A stretch of DNA of 64,000 nucleotides from an uncultured Bryobacteraceae bacterium (GTDB taxonomy: Bacteria; Acidobacteriota; Terriglobia; Bryobacterales; Bryobacteraceae), in the NCBI GenBank assembly GCA_938027685.1, contig CALJAM010000003.1:54950-118949 (forward strand). The letters are read 5' to 3'. Under the pieces are notes generated by a model, which saw only the letters and a list, made by a program, of their open reading frames with translations, had not been told where the DNA came from and did no database searches. Position numbers and translations under genes: made by a program. This document shows positions 47,747 to 56,851 of this stretch, piece by piece. Each line of letters begins with the position of its first letter. Position 1 is the first letter of the stretch.

Positions 47747-49339
47747 TCACTCGGCCGGACCCCGGATGCCGCCCCGTCCCAAGACGCGCTTCATGGCGGC
47801 CAGGGCGGGCAAGCCCAGCAGGGCGCCCAAGGCAAGCCGGCGCCAGGCATCCACGTAAGCGGCTAGATGCGCCTGCTGGAGGACCACTCCGTACATCGCC
47901 GCGTAGGCACGGGAATCGGCCTGCGCGATCCCTAAGCGAGAACTGAAGGCTGCTCTCATCTGCGCCAGCCGCTGCTGATAAGCCGCGTCGTAAGGCGTCA
48001 GATGAGTGACCAGGAAAACCTGATGGCGCTGCGCGCCGCGCACGATGTGGGTAGTGGTGGCCGAGATCCCGATGCCGCCCGCCACGTTGCGTACCAAATT
48101 GAAAAGACCGCTGGCGTTGCCCATCTGCTCGTTTCGCAGGGTGGCCATGGCCAGCGTAGTCAGCGGCGCAAAGATGAAGCCCATGCCCATGCCCTGGATG
48201 ATGTTGGCGCCGACGATGTTCGCCATCGCGATCTCCAGACTAACGTTGCCGAACATGTAGTTGCCCAGAGCCATCAGCAGGAAGCCGAAAGCAGCCAGCT
48301 TGCGCGCGTCCAGGCGGGAGGTCAGGTAGCCGGCCAGCGGCGTGACCATCAACACGCCGAGGCCGCGCGGACTGCTCGCCCATCCGCTCAGCTCAGCCGT
48401 GTAGCCCAGCAACATCTGGAGAAACTGCGGCAGCATGGCGCCGGAAGCCAGCAAGACCCAACTCAGCACGGCCACGGCCGCCGTTCCCGCGCTGAAGTTC
48501 CGATCACGGAAAACGCGCAGGTCGACCATCGGAGAAGGGGTTCGAATCTCGCGGGCGATGAAGGCCGCGGCCCCGGCCAGCGACACCGCCGCCAGCGTCG
48601 TGATAAAGCGGCTCGCGAACCAATCGGCCTGTTGTCCCTTATCCAGCAGGATCTGGAGGGCTCCGATCCAAAGGACGAGGAAGACGAGACCCGCGGCGTC
48701 CAACCGCCCGGCCCTCTCCCGGCGTATCCAGGGCGGGTCCTCGAGGTAGCGCGCCATAAGGTACAGGGCCAACAATCCCACCGGCAGATTGATGTAAAAG
48801 GTCCAGCGCCAGGAGTAAGTGTCCGTCAGCCAGCCGCCCAGAGTGGGACCGATGATCGGGGCGAGCACGATGACCAGTCCGAACATCGCCATCGCCATAC
48901 CGCGCTGCGCCAGCGGGAAGCTTTCAAGCAGCACGGCCTGCGCCGCCGGCACCATGGCCCCGCTGCCTGCGCCCTGGAAAATACGGGCCAGCACGAGCAC
49001 CGTCAGATTGGGCGCAAGACCGCAGACCATAGAGGCGACCGTAAAAATGGCGGTGCAAAGCATGATCAGGCGTCTGCGCCCGAAGCGCAGCGCAAGCCAG
49101 CCGCTCAGGGGAACGACGATGCCGTTGGCCACCAGGTAGCTGGTGAGCGTCCAGGTCGCTTCGGAGCTGGTCGCCGCCATGCCCCCGGCGATGTGCGGCA
49201 GCGCCACCATGATCACGGTGACGTCGAGCACCTGCATGAAGGTCGCCAGTACCACGGAGGCGGCGACGAGCCAAGGGCTAACGCGGGGTCGCCACGGCTG
49301 CTGGTGTGCATCGGGCGGGATCTCAGAGCTTGATCCCAT
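47747..49339 (-). CDS. DHA2-family MFS multidrug exporter (EmrB/QacA type)
   Basis: 530 aa, 14 predicted transmembrane helices. Drug:H+ antiporter signatures: LDVTVIMVALPHIAGGM in helix 1, GWLALRFGRRRLIMLC motif A, and GWRWTF-like YSWRWTFYINLPVGLLAL at the sixth helix region. The C-terminal soluble tail contains many Arg/Gln. EmrB partners need an EmrA membrane-fusion protein; none is encoded next to it. Substrates unknown. Convergent with the Oar-like gene (8-base gap). Confidence 0.9.
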   Translation of the reverse strand: MGSSSEIPPDAHQQPWRPRVSPWLVAASVVLATFMQVLDVTVIMVALPHIAGGMAATSSEATWTLTSYLVANGIVVPLSGWLALRFGRRRLIMLCTAIFTVASMVCGLAPNLTVLVLARIFQGAGSGAMVPAAQAVLLESFPLAQRGMAMAMFGLVIVLAPIIGPTLGGWLTDTYSWRWTFYINLPVGLLALYLMARYLEDPPWIRRERAGRLDAAGLVFLVLWIGALQILLDKGQQADWFASRFITTLAAVSLAGAAAFIAREIRTPSPMVDLRVFRDRNFSAGTAAVAVLSWVLLASGAMLPQFLQMLLGYTAELSGWASSPRGLGVLMVTPLAGYLTSRLDARKLAAFGFLLMALGNYMFGNVSLEIAMANIVGANIIQGMGMGFIFAPLTTLAMATLRNEQMGNASGLFNLVRNVAGGIGISATTTHIVRGAQRHQVFLVTHLTPYDAAYQQRLAQMRAAFSSRLGIAQADSRAYAAMYGVVLQQAHLAAYVDAWRRLALGALLGLPALAAMKRVLGRGGIRGPAE

Positions 49340-49378
49340 GGAGCTGAGCCCCTCCAGTCTACCGCCGAAGCGCCGCCC

Positions 49379-50275
49379 TCAGGCCTTCGGGTGGGCCTTG
49401 TCGTAGACGCGCAGCAGCTCGGTGAGGGACAGCTGCGTGTACTTCTGCGTGGTGGAAAGCCGGGCGTGGCCGAGCAGCTCCTGAATGGCGCGCAGATCCG
49501 CCCCGTCGGCCAGCAGGTGCGTGGCAAAAGCGTGGCGGAGGCTGTGGGGATGCAGCGAGGGATCGCCCGCCAGGACGCTCGCGTAGAACTTCACGATCCG
49601 CCGCACGCTGCGGTCCGAAAGCCGCGTGCCACGGTGGTTGACCAGCAGGGCCTGCTCGCCCGGCCCGGCCCGACGCGCTGCGAGGTACCGCTCCAGCGCT
49701 TCGGCCGCCTTGCTCGTGAATGGCACCTGCCGCTCCTTGCGCCCCTTGCCATGCACGCGCAGCCAGCGCTGTCGTCGGTCTACGTCGGCCAGATCGAGCC
49801 CCACGAGCTCGCTGACGCGCAGGCCCGCGCCGTAGAGCAACTCGAAGATGAGGCGGTCTCGTTCGGGAAAGGGCCGCTCGGGCTCGCCCCGGCCGAGGCG
49901 ATCGATCAGATCGTTCGTCCTTTCCGCCTCCATCACCCTGGGCAGCGTGGCGGGCACGCGTGGAGAACGCACCAGCCTGGCCACGTTGGCCTCGGCCAGG
50001 CCCTCCCGCACCAGGAAGCGGCAAAAAGAGCGCAGGGCAGCCAGCTTCCGGCGCAACGTGACCGGGCTCAGCCGGCGTCGATAAAGCTCGCCCATCCACT
50101 CGCGAACTAGGAGCGTATCGAGGCGATCGGGCGCGGGCGGCTCCAGTTCCCCGCGCGAAAGGTATTCAAGGAACTGCACAAGGTCCGTGCGGTAGGCGCG
50201 CAAGGTGTGCGGCGAGGCGTTCTCGCGCCGCAGTTCGCCAAGGAAGCGTTCCAGTTGCCGTTCAAGTTCGCTCAA
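49379..50275 (-). CDS. xerC: Tyrosine recombinase XerC
   Basis: 298 aa. SAM-like N-terminal core-binding domain (about 1-95) and catalytic domain with Arg in [12 protein letters not shown], Lys in [52 protein letters not shown] supplying H-x-x-R, H and the nucleophilic Tyr. Resolves chromosome dimers at dif. The start is TTG 50275, inside the 3' end of trmFO (14-base overlap). Pairing with trmFO is common in bacteria, supporting XerC rather than a mobile integrase. Confidence 0.93.
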   Translation of the reverse strand: MSELERQLERFLGELRRENASPHTLRAYRTDLVQFLEYLSRGELEPPAPDRLDTLLVREWMGELYRRRLSPVTLRRKLAALRSFCRFLVREGLAEANVARLVRSPRVPATLPRVMEAERTNDLIDRLGRGEPERPFPERDRLIFELLYGAGLRVSELVGLDLADVDRRQRWLRVHGKGRKERQVPFTSKAAEALERYLAARRAGPGEQALLVNHRGTRLSDRSVRRIVKFYASVLAGDPSLHPHSLRHAFATHLLADGADLRAIQELLGHARLSTTQKYTQLSLTELLRVYDKAHPKA

Positions 50276-51611
50276 GGTCTTGGATCCATCGTTCGAAGGC
50301 TTCCTGCGCTCGACGCGAGAGCTCGCGGTGGCGGGCGCGGCGATCGTGCGCCAAGCGGCGCCGCGCTTCCTCCCCGAGCGGGGGAAGCAGGTCGAAAGTC
50401 ATGTTCGCCGGTTGATAGTCGCGCGGGTCGGCGCCGGAAATGTAGCGGCAAAGCGCGCCCAGAGCGGTTTCGGGCGGCGGCGCCACCGCGGGCAGCCCGT
50501 GCGCAAGACGCGCCGCGTTGCGGCCGGCCAGCAAGCCCGTGGCAATCGCTTCCACGTAACCTTCCACGCCCGCAATCTGGCCGGCGAACAGGATCCTGGG
50601 ATCCTGCCTGAGTTGCAACGTCGGCGCCAGCAGCGCCGGCGCGTTGATATAGGTGTTGCGGTGGATCTGGCCGAAGCGGACGAACTCGGCGCGCTCCAGA
50701 CCCGGGATCATGCGCAGGATGCGCTCCTGCTCGCCGAAACGCAGGTGGTTCTGGAACCCCACCAGGTTGTAGCTGTCGGCTCGCAGGTTCTCCTGGCGCA
50801 GCTGCACGACGGCCCAGGGCCTGCGGCCCGTGCGCGGGTCTACCAGACCAACGGGCTTCATCGGGCCGAAGCGCAGGGCGTCGCGGCCGCGCCGGGCCAG
50901 TTCCTCGATGGGCAAACACGCTTCGAAGTAACGAGCGTTGTCTTCAGGAATGTGGGGAGCGACGGTCTCGGCAGCGAGCAGCGCGTCCACGAAGCGCTCG
51001 TACTCGTCCCGCTCCAGCGGGCAGTTCAGGTAGTCCGCGCCGCCTTCGAGCGATTTGCCGTAGCGGGAGGCGCGAAAGATCTTCGAATAATCAAGCGAAT
51101 CCGCGTAGACGATGGGGCTGATCGCGTCATAAAAGTAAAGTCGCTCGCTTCCCGTCAGCCGCGCGATTCCCGCCGCCAGCGGCTCGGAAGTCAGCGGCCC
51201 GGTCGCCACGATGACGAGGCCGTCGGAAGGCAACGTGGTGACTTCTTCGCGGCGGACCTCCACGCCGGGCAGCGACTCGATGGCCGCGGTAACGCCGCGC
51301 GCGAAAACTTCACGATCCACGGCCAAGGCGTGGCCGGCGGGAACGCGCGCCTGCTCGGCCAGCCGCAACAACAGCGAGTCGAGCCGGCGCAGCTCCTGCT
51401 TGAGCAGCCAGGGCGCAGTGAACTCCTGCTCGCTCTTGAGCGAGTTCGAGCATACCAGCTCCGCCAGCCAGCCCGTCCGATGCGCCGGAGTCGACCGGAC
51501 GGGCCGCATCTCGTAGAGCACCACGCGGCAACCGGCGCGCGCTGCTTGCCAGGCTGCCTCCGATCCGGCCAGACCCCCGCCGATGATCTGAATGACAGGA
51601 AGGCCGCCCAC
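50262..51611 (-). CDS. trmFO: FADH2/folate-dependent tRNA U54 methyltransferase TrmFO
   Basis: 449 aa flavoprotein that makes m5U54 in tRNA with methylenetetrahydrofolate. FAD-binding [19 protein letters not shown] near residue 8, [16 protein letters not shown], the conserved CSNSLKSEQ loop with the catalytic Cys, and [16 protein letters not shown]. Start GTG 51611. The downstream overlap with xerC couples the pair. TrmFO replaces the SAM-dependent TrmA of gamma-proteobacteria. Confidence 0.95.
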   Translation of the reverse strand: MGGLPVIQIIGGGLAGSEAAWQAARAGCRVVLYEMRPVRSTPAHRTGWLAELVCSNSLKSEQEFTAPWLLKQELRRLDSLLLRLAEQARVPAGHALAVDREVFARGVTAAIESLPGVEVRREEVTTLPSDGLVIVATGPLTSEPLAAGIARLTGSERLYFYDAISPIVYADSLDYSKIFRASRYGKSLEGGADYLNCPLERDEYERFVDALLAAETVAPHIPEDNARYFEACLPIEELARRGRDALRFGPMKPVGLVDPRTGRRPWAVVQLRQENLRADSYNLVGFQNHLRFGEQERILRMIPGLERAEFVRFGQIHRNTYINAPALLAPTLQLRQDPRILFAGQIAGVEGYVEAIATGLLAGRNAARLAHGLPAVAPPPETALGALCRYISGADPRDYQPANMTFDLLPPLGEEARRRLAHDRRARHRELSRRAQEAFERWIQDLERT

Positions 51612-51716
51612 TGAAGATCATTCTAGCCGGGACCGGCGCAAAAGCGGACCACACAACGGCCGTTCCGCCGCTGCGCGAAGGCGCGGGCTACACTGGATGT
51701 GTCCGCGAGCCCGAGC

Positions 51717-52778
51717 ATGTCGCGCGAATTTTTCTTGGAACTGGCCGCTCAAGGCGCCTGTTTTCCCATCGCGGCCGATCTCATGCTGGGGCGGGAGCCG
51801 GATCCGGAGGCGATCCGGATGGACGGAGAGCGCCTGGGACGCCTGATCGAGCAGACAGCGCGACGCTTTTCGACGCCGCTGGCGGTCCCGCTGATGGATT
51901 TGCGCCTGGAAAAGGCCGATCTGCTCGGACTGCTCGGGGTGGCGGAAGCCGAACGCGACGGCTTTCATTTCGACAAACCCCCGCCCGCCGACGCCCTGCG
52001 GCGCCTGGAGGACTCGATGGAGGCCCCTTTCCCTCCCCGCAACCAGGCACACATCGAGGCGGTACGATACATCGCGGAGCGCACCGACCTGTGGCCCGCG
52101 GGCATGGTGATCGGGCCCTTTTCGCTCGCCACGAAACTGGTGCCGGATCCCATCACTGCCATCGCTTTGGCAGGACGCGGTCTGACAGGCGAAGACGAGC
52201 CGGCTGTGCTGGCCTTCGAACGGTGCCTCGAGCTGGCCGAGCGGGCGGTGGCCCGTTCCGTGAACGCGCAGATCGGCGCCGGAGCGCGCTCCCTGCTGGT
52301 CTGCGAGCCCGCAGCCAACAGGATCTACCTTTCGCCCAAGCAGATCGCTGCCGGGTCCTCCATCTTCGAGCGCTACGTGATGGGGCCCTTGCTGCGTCTC
52401 AAGCAACGGCTGGAGCAAGCCGGCGTGGATCTGATCCTGCACGACTGCGGCGAGCTCACTCTCGGCCTGGTCGAGCAGTTCGCGCGCCGGCTCCGTCCGG
52501 CCATGCTCAGCCTGGGGAGCTCGGTGAAACTCTGGGAAGCGGCGGCGGTGACGCCGAAAGACGTCGTGCTCTACGGTAACCTGCCCACCAAGAGCTTCTA
52601 CTCGGACGCGGTCATGCCAGTCGAGCGTGTCATCGCACTGACGCGCGAACTGCGAAGCCGAATGCATGAGGCCGACCATCCCCACATTCTCGGCTCGGAG
52701 TGTGACGTGTTGGACTTGCCCGAAGCACGGGACGCGATCTGGCGCAAGATCGAGGCAATGCTGAGGGCCGCGCCCTAA
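51717..52778 (+). CDS. Uroporphyrinogen decarboxylase (URO-D) family protein
   Basis: 353 aa from ATG 51717 (GTG 51699 also in frame, neither with a strong ribosome site). TIM-barrel of the URO-D superfamily: MVIGPFSLATKLV, AGARSLLVCEPAANRIYLSPKQ, ILHDCGELTLGLVEQF, LSLGSSVKLWEAAAVTP, LYGNLPTKSFY. HDCG and the absence of the HemE N-terminal arginine signature (NRPPVWMMRQAGR) argue for the corrinoid-dependent methyltransferase branch (MtaA/CmuA-like) or an uncharacterised branch rather than true HemE. No corrinoid protein lies next to it. Confidence 0.82.
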   Translation: MSREFFLELAAQGACFPIAADLMLGREPDPEAIRMDGERLGRLIEQTARRFSTPLAVPLMDLRLEKADLLGLLGVAEAERDGFHFDKPPPADALRRLEDSMEAPFPPRNQAHIEAVRYIAERTDLWPAGMVIGPFSLATKLVPDPITAIALAGRGLTGEDEPAVLAFERCLELAERAVARSVNAQIGAGARSLLVCEPAANRIYLSPKQIAAGSSIFERYVMGPLLRLKQRLEQAGVDLILHDCGELTLGLVEQFARRLRPAMLSLGSSVKLWEAAAVTPKDVVLYGNLPTKSFYSDAVMPVERVIALTRELRSRMHEADHPHILGSECDVLDLPEARDAIWRKIEAMLRAAP

Positions 52779-52791
52779 AGCACACGCCCTA

Positions 52792-52820
52792 TTGAAAACC
52801 TCTTCGCCGTCCGATAGGAG
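52792..52820 (+). promoter_or_regulatory. Possible sigma70 promoter for the hemerythrin pair
   Basis: TTGAAA at 52792-52797, 17-base spacer, then TAGGAG at 52815. The -35 box is good and the -10 box poor. It would give a leader of about 100 bases before ATG 52930. Confidence 0.3.
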
Positions 52821-52929
52821 AGGAGGGGAGCGAACGCAGCCCCTGCACGAACGAGAGGCTGAGCCGTGCCAAATGGACCTTCGCCCGAGGCGACGCCGGG
52901 CGAATGGGCGGCAACGGCAAGGAGAGAGC

Positions 52930-53331
52930 ATGCTGGAGTGGAAAGCGGAGTACAGCCTCGGCCTAGCGCGGATTGACGCTCAGCACCGCAAGCTCTTCGA
53001 TTACGTCAACGCGCTGGAAGAGGCCATGCGCAAGGGTCAGGGCAGGTAGGTGCTCGAGCGCGTCCTCAGCAACGTAGCCGCTTATACGCGCGAGCATTTC
53101 GCCACCGAGGAGGAACTGATGCAGCGGACCGGTTTTCAAGAGCTGGCCGCGCACAAGGCGGCGCACGACGCCTTCGTGCGAAGGGTTCAGGAATTCCAAC
53201 GCCAGCATCAGGCCGGCGAGGTGGGGATCACGGTGGAGCTGGTGACTGCGTTGGGTGACTGGGTGCGCCATCACGTTCTCGGCATGGACCGCGCCTACGG
53301 GCCGCACCTCCAGGCGAAAGGGATTCGCTGA
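52930..53331 (+). pseudogene. Bacteriohemerythrin interrupted by an in-frame amber codon
   Basis: Four-helix di-iron O2-binding protein. ATG 52930 is preceded by GGAGAG. Codon 40 (53047-53049) is TAG; the frame then continues without other change to 53331 (133 sense codons in all). The neighbouring copy has GAG (Glu) at the equivalent place, so one base change explains the stop. Iron ligands are split: IDAQHRKLFD before the stop, EHFATEEELM, HKAAHDAF and HHVLGMD after it. All are otherwise intact, so the lesion is recent, a sequencing/assembly error, or read through. Confidence 0.78.
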
Positions 53332-53441
53332 AGGCATGCGCAACCGTGGGAAAACCGGCGGACGGCGGCGATGGCAGGAGAATGAGATTCGCCTGTGAGA
53401 GGCGGCACGGCCTGGATCAAGGGCCGACGGGAGGCACGATA

Positions 53442-53846
53442 TTGGAGTGGAAAAGCGATTACAGCGTGGGGGTGGCGCGCTTGGACGCGCAGCACCGCAG
53501 ATTGTTCGATTACTTCAACGAGCTCGAGGGCGCCATGCGCAAGGGCCGCGGACGCGAGGTGATCGGCGAGGTTCTCTCGAAGCTGGCCTCCTACACGCGG
53601 GAGCATTTCGGTGAGGAAGAGGAACAGGAACTCATGCGCCGGGCAGCCTTCCCCGAGCTGGAGCGGCACCGACGGGTGCATGAGGCGTTCGTGGCGCGCG
53701 TCCAGGAGCTGGTCCGACGCCAGGCCGAAGGCGACACTTCTGTGTCGGTAGAGGCCGCCCACGCGTTGTCCGATTGGCTGAGCAAACATATCCTCGGCAT
53801 GGATCGCGAGTACGCGCCGTACATGGCGAAGGCCAAGGTGGCATGA
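53442..53846 (+). CDS. Bacteriohemerythrin, intact second copy
   Basis: 134 aa from TTG 53442, with GGGAGG nine bases before it. The codon preceding it, where the sister gene has its ATG, is ATA; an in-frame GTG at 53346 would add 32 residues with no hemerythrin character. Di-iron ligands are complete: LDAQHRRLFD, EHFGEEEEQELM, HRRVHEAF and HILGMD. Binds O2 or NO, probably for oxygen sensing, delivery or scavenging, which suits a cell with oxygen-sensitive hydrogenases. Tandem paralogue of the interrupted gene upstream. Confidence 0.85.
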   Translation: MEWKSDYSVGVARLDAQHRRLFDYFNELEGAMRKGRGREVIGEVLSKLASYTREHFGEEEEQELMRRAAFPELERHRRVHEAFVARVQELVRRQAEGDTSVSVEAAHALSDWLSKHILGMDREYAPYMAKAKVA

Positions 53847-53913
53847 AAGGAGATTCCGGAACGCGTCGCCGTGCTCCGCACAACTCGAAGTGCGCGCCGA
53901 GCCGGCGGCTGAC

Positions 53914-54180
53914 TCAACCCGAGCGGGATAGCTTGTGCGCGCGCCAGAACGAGGAGGCGGCAAAGCCGCCCATGACCAGCAGAAAGATGGCCGTCAGCAG
54001 AACTTCGAAGACGCTGCGCAGGTCGCCGTCGAACTCACGCAGCGCCCGCACAAGCCTCGGCGCCGCCATGAGGGCGAGTACCAGAAACAGGAACCCAATG
54101 ACCTGGTTCCAAAGAATACGCAGAGGTCGCGCCACCGCGGGGAGGACATGTGCCAGAAACTGGCGGATGGGTACCCGCAT
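53914..54180 (-). CDS. Small two-helix membrane protein
   Basis: 88 aa from ATG 54180. Two hydrophobic helices (IGFLFLVLALMAAPRLV and VFEVLLTAIFLLVMGGFAASSFW) joined by a charged turn (REFDGDLRS), ending in a basic tail. The open frame to 54384 upstream lacks protein character. No family recognised; the overall shape resembles holin-like or DUF-type inner-membrane proteins. Convergent with the hemerythrin gene. Confidence 0.6.
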   Translation of the reverse strand: MRVPIRQFLAHVLPAVARPLRILWNQVIGFLFLVLALMAAPRLVRALREFDGDLRSVFEVLLTAIFLLVMGGFAASSFWRAHKLSRSG

Positions 54181-54473
54181 GGCCGCGACGTCGTCACTTT
54201 CATCGTAACAGAGCGGGGTGCTGCGGGAAGTGCTAAGCTGGAATTTCCGCACCGACGACTGCGGCACGCGGGGACACAGTTCGATTTTGCTTGTGGCCCT
54301 CGCCCAAATAGCCGTACAATCGGGGCGGGAGGTGATGGACTCGCAGGCTTCCGAAACCGGAAACGGCGGAAGCCGACGAAACATCTACTACGCGGAGCTG
54401 ATCCCTGGGGGCAGCCCGCCGGGGGGTTGCGCCAGCCGCGGCGCGGTTGGGAGCCGCCCATAGGGAGGGGCGC

Positions 54474-54779
54474 ATGGACGAGAAGCTGAAAGCGCTGATG
54501 CAGGAGCTCGGAAATGCGATCAATGAATCGCTTTCCGAATCCGAACAAATAGCAGCGGCGATCGCCGAAATCCGCCGCGCCGGATACGACGTCTTCCTCA
54601 TCCTGGAGGCCACGATCGGGTTCAACCGCCGCGAAGCTGAAAACGAATCCGGCAAGACGGCCGCCTCCGCCGGCGAACGTCGGCGGACGCGGGGTCCCGA
54701 AGCCGCGCCCAAGATCAAATGGACGTCGCAGGACCAGAAGTTCCTTCGCGCCCTCAAGATCGCCATTGACGAGGACTGA
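54474..54779 (+). CDS. Small conserved soluble protein of unknown function
   Basis: 101 aa from ATG 54474, with AGGGAGGGG just upstream. Residues 1-55 form predicted helices (MDEKLKALMQELGNAINESL, then IAAAIAEIRRAGYDVFLILEATIGF), then an acidic/basic low-complexity linker and a conserved-looking tail (KWTSQDQKFLRALKIAIDED). No enzymatic motif. A 293-base region upstream separates it from the divergent membrane-protein gene. I do not recognise the family. Confidence 0.7.
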   Translation: MDEKLKALMQELGNAINESLSESEQIAAAIAEIRRAGYDVFLILEATIGFNRREAENESGKTAASAGERRRTRGPEAAPKIKWTSQDQKFLRALKIAIDED

Positions 54780-54791
54780 AGAGCGCCCGCC

Positions 54792-55829
54792 TCAGGCGCC
54801 CGTCAACTCCCGGTACACGGCCCAAGTCTTCTGAACGGCTTCCTCCCAGCGGAATTGAGCTGCCCGAAGACGACCCCTCCTCACGTACTCATCACGCAAG
54901 GCTTCGTCACGCCCTAGCGCGCGAAGCGCACCCGCCAGCTCCTCCACGCGCACCGGATCTACCAGCCACGCCGCCTCCCCGGCCACTTCCGGCAGCGCCG
55001 AAGAACGAGCCGCCACCACCGGCAGCCCCCAAGCCATCGCCTCCAGGATGGGCAGCCCGAATCCTTCGTCGAGCGAGGGAAAGGCGAAGATCCGCGCTCG
55101 TGCGTACCAGCGATCCCGCTCCGCCGCGGAAACGTATCCGAGCCAGCCGATGTCGGCGCGCCGCGGGCTCTCCTCGATCCGACGCAGGATCTGGCGCGCA
55201 CCGTAACCCGCCGAACCGATCAGCACCAGCCGCCATCCCGGTTCCGTCTGCTCGAACGCCTCGATCAGCCGAACTATGTTCTTGCGTACCTGAATGGCGC
55301 CGACGTGAAGGATTACGTTCTCGCGGAGGCTCTCCGGCGGGATTTCCGGCGGCAATCGCACCCCGTGATGCACCACGCGCAGCCGGGCACGCTCGACGCC
55401 AAGCAACTCCGTCACCTGACGCGCAGTGAACTCGGAAACGGTGATGATCCGTTCGGAACGCTCGGCCGCCTCCTGCGCCTGTCGGCGGAAGCGCGCGCGG
55501 AACTCCGGCGTCGAATACTCGCCGGTGACCACGAAAAGGTCGTGGAAGGTTGTGACTGCCTTCCGAAGCGGCGCGCGCGGCAGCCGCTGGTTGAGTCCGT
55601 GAAAAATGTCGGCCTCGCGGGGCACGCGCCCTTCGGTCAGAAGATGCCGCCGTGCGTTGGGCGGCAGCCGTTCGAGCAGCGAGCGCAGCAGCCGGTGTGG
55701 CCGGTAGCAGAAGCGGAACGCAGCCTCCGGGTGAGCGCGGGCGAGGCCAAGAGCGATTTCTCGTGAGTACACCCCGACGCCGCTGAGATTCGAACCGACG
55801 CTGTAGGTTGCATCGAGCGCGACGATCAT
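54792..55829 (-). CDS. GT4-family glycosyltransferase
   Basis: 345 aa, GT-B fold. MIVALDATYSVGSNLSGVGVYSREIA is typical of mannosyl/other hexosyltransferases of family GT4; IFHGLNQRLP and RIITVSEFTARQVTELLGV belong to the N domain. The C domain has HVGAIQVRKNIVRLIEAF, RIFAFPSLDEGFGLPILEAMAWGLPVVAA with the conserved EX7E. Nucleotide sugar unknown. ATG 55829 overlaps the stop of the upstream sigma54 activator gene (ATGA), so the two are translationally coupled. Confidence 0.92.
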   Translation of the reverse strand: MIVALDATYSVGSNLSGVGVYSREIALGLARAHPEAAFRFCYRPHRLLRSLLERLPPNARRHLLTEGRVPREADIFHGLNQRLPRAPLRKAVTTFHDLFVVTGEYSTPEFRARFRRQAQEAAERSERIITVSEFTARQVTELLGVERARLRVVHHGVRLPPEIPPESLRENVILHVGAIQVRKNIVRLIEAFEQTEPGWRLVLIGSAGYGARQILRRIEESPRRADIGWLGYVSAAERDRWYARARIFAFPSLDEGFGLPILEAMAWGLPVVAARSSALPEVAGEAAWLVDPVRVEELAGALRALGRDEALRDEYVRRGRLRAAQFRWEEAVQKTWAVYRELTGA

Positions 55830-56836
55830 GGCGTCTGGCCCGGAGCCCTGCGCCCGCCCCGCTGTACGACGAGGCCGTACTGACGCAACTTCCGATAGAG
55901 CGTGGTGCGCCCGATGCCCAGCAGGCGCGCCGCCTTCAGATGATCCCCGCCCGTGTGAGCGAGCGCCTCGAGGATCGCGCGCTTCTCGACCTCGTCGAGG
56001 GGTAGCACCGTGGACCCGGCGGCAGCAGACGTAACGCCTGCGGCTGCTGCAGCCGCCTGCGCGTTCCCGCCGCGCCAATGGTTCATCAAAGCGCTGGGCA
56101 GATCCCCCAAATGCAGCACCGGGCCCGAATTTAAAGCTACCAGCCGCTCGATGCAGTTCTCCAGCTCGCGAACGTTGCCCGGCCAGGGGTAGCTTAGCAA
56201 GGCAAGCTCTAGCTCCGGCGCCAGCCGTCGGCCGCCGCCATGTCGTGCAAGGAAGTGAGCGATGAGCGCCGGAATGTCCTCCTTGCGCTCACGCAGAGGC
56301 GGCAGGCGCAACGTGACCACGTTCAGACGATAGTAAAGATCGCGCCGGAAGTTCCCACGCTCAACCTCCGCAGCCAGGTCGCGGTTGGTGGCAGCGATGA
56401 TGCGGAAGTCGGCCTGGCGCCATTCCAGCGATCCTAGCGGGCGGATGCGCCGGTCCTGCAACACGCGCAGCAACTTGACCTGCATCTCTGGCGGCAGCTC
56501 GCCGATCTCGTCGAAGAACGCCGTGCCCCCGTGCGCAAGCTCCAGCAGGCCCGTCTTGTTCGAGGCCGCCCCGGTGAAGGCGCCTCTGACGTGGCCGAAC
56601 AGCTCGCTCTCCAGCAGCGAAGGGGTCAGCGCAGAGCAGTCTATGGGAACGAAACGCCCCTGCCCGCCGGCTTCGTGGATCAGGCGCGCGACGACCTCCT
56701 TGCCCGTGCCGGTCTCGCCCAGCAACAGCACCGGGCAACGCGAACGGCCGAGCTTGTCGATCTTGCGCCGGATCTCGCAGATCGCGGGGGACTCGCCCAC
56801 TAGGACAGGCGGCGGGTCGCACTCCTGCGGGGACAC
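55826..56836 (-). CDS. Sigma54-dependent transcriptional activator without sensory domain
   Basis: 336 aa from GTG 56836, chosen because GGGAG lies 5 bases before it; TTG 56848 is in frame but unsupported. AAA+ domain with Walker A GETGTGKE (40-47), the GAFTGA sigma54-contact loop (85-90), Walker B FFDEIGELPP, and a C-terminal Fis-type helix-turn-helix (DHLKAARLLGIGRTTLYRKLRQYGL). There is no receiver, GAF or PAS domain, so control must be through amount or a partner. Lies between rlpA and a GT4 gene on the same strand. Confidence 0.92.
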   Translation of the reverse strand: MSPQECDPPPVLVGESPAICEIRRKIDKLGRSRCPVLLLGETGTGKEVVARLIHEAGGQGRFVPIDCSALTPSLLESELFGHVRGAFTGAASNKTGLLELAHGGTAFFDEIGELPPEMQVKLLRVLQDRRIRPLGSLEWRQADFRIIAATNRDLAAEVERGNFRRDLYYRLNVVTLRLPPLRERKEDIPALIAHFLARHGGGRRLAPELELALLSYPWPGNVRELENCIERLVALNSGPVLHLGDLPSALMNHWRGGNAQAAAAAAGVTSAAAGSTVLPLDEVEKRAILEALAHTGGDHLKAARLLGIGRTTLYRKLRQYGLVVQRGGRRAPGQTP

Positions 56837-56851
56837 GTCGGCTCCCAATTA

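Noticed and set aside
48535..48560. GGTTCGAATCTC, similar to a tRNA T-arm
   Set aside because: Lies inside the DHA2 exporter coding sequence and has no acceptor or anticodon arms around it.
48002..49333. Plus-strand open frame (443 codons) opposite the DHA2 exporter
   Set aside because: Gln/Arg/His-rich shadow with no domain; the minus-strand transporter is well supported.
49379..50275. Phage-type integrase marking a mobile element
   Set aside because: Overlap with trmFO and absence of attachment repeats or phage genes fit chromosomal XerC.
53047..53049. TAG as pyrrolysine codon
   Set aside because: Hemerythrins have Glu here, not Pyl, and no Pyl machinery or methylamine genes are seen in the window.
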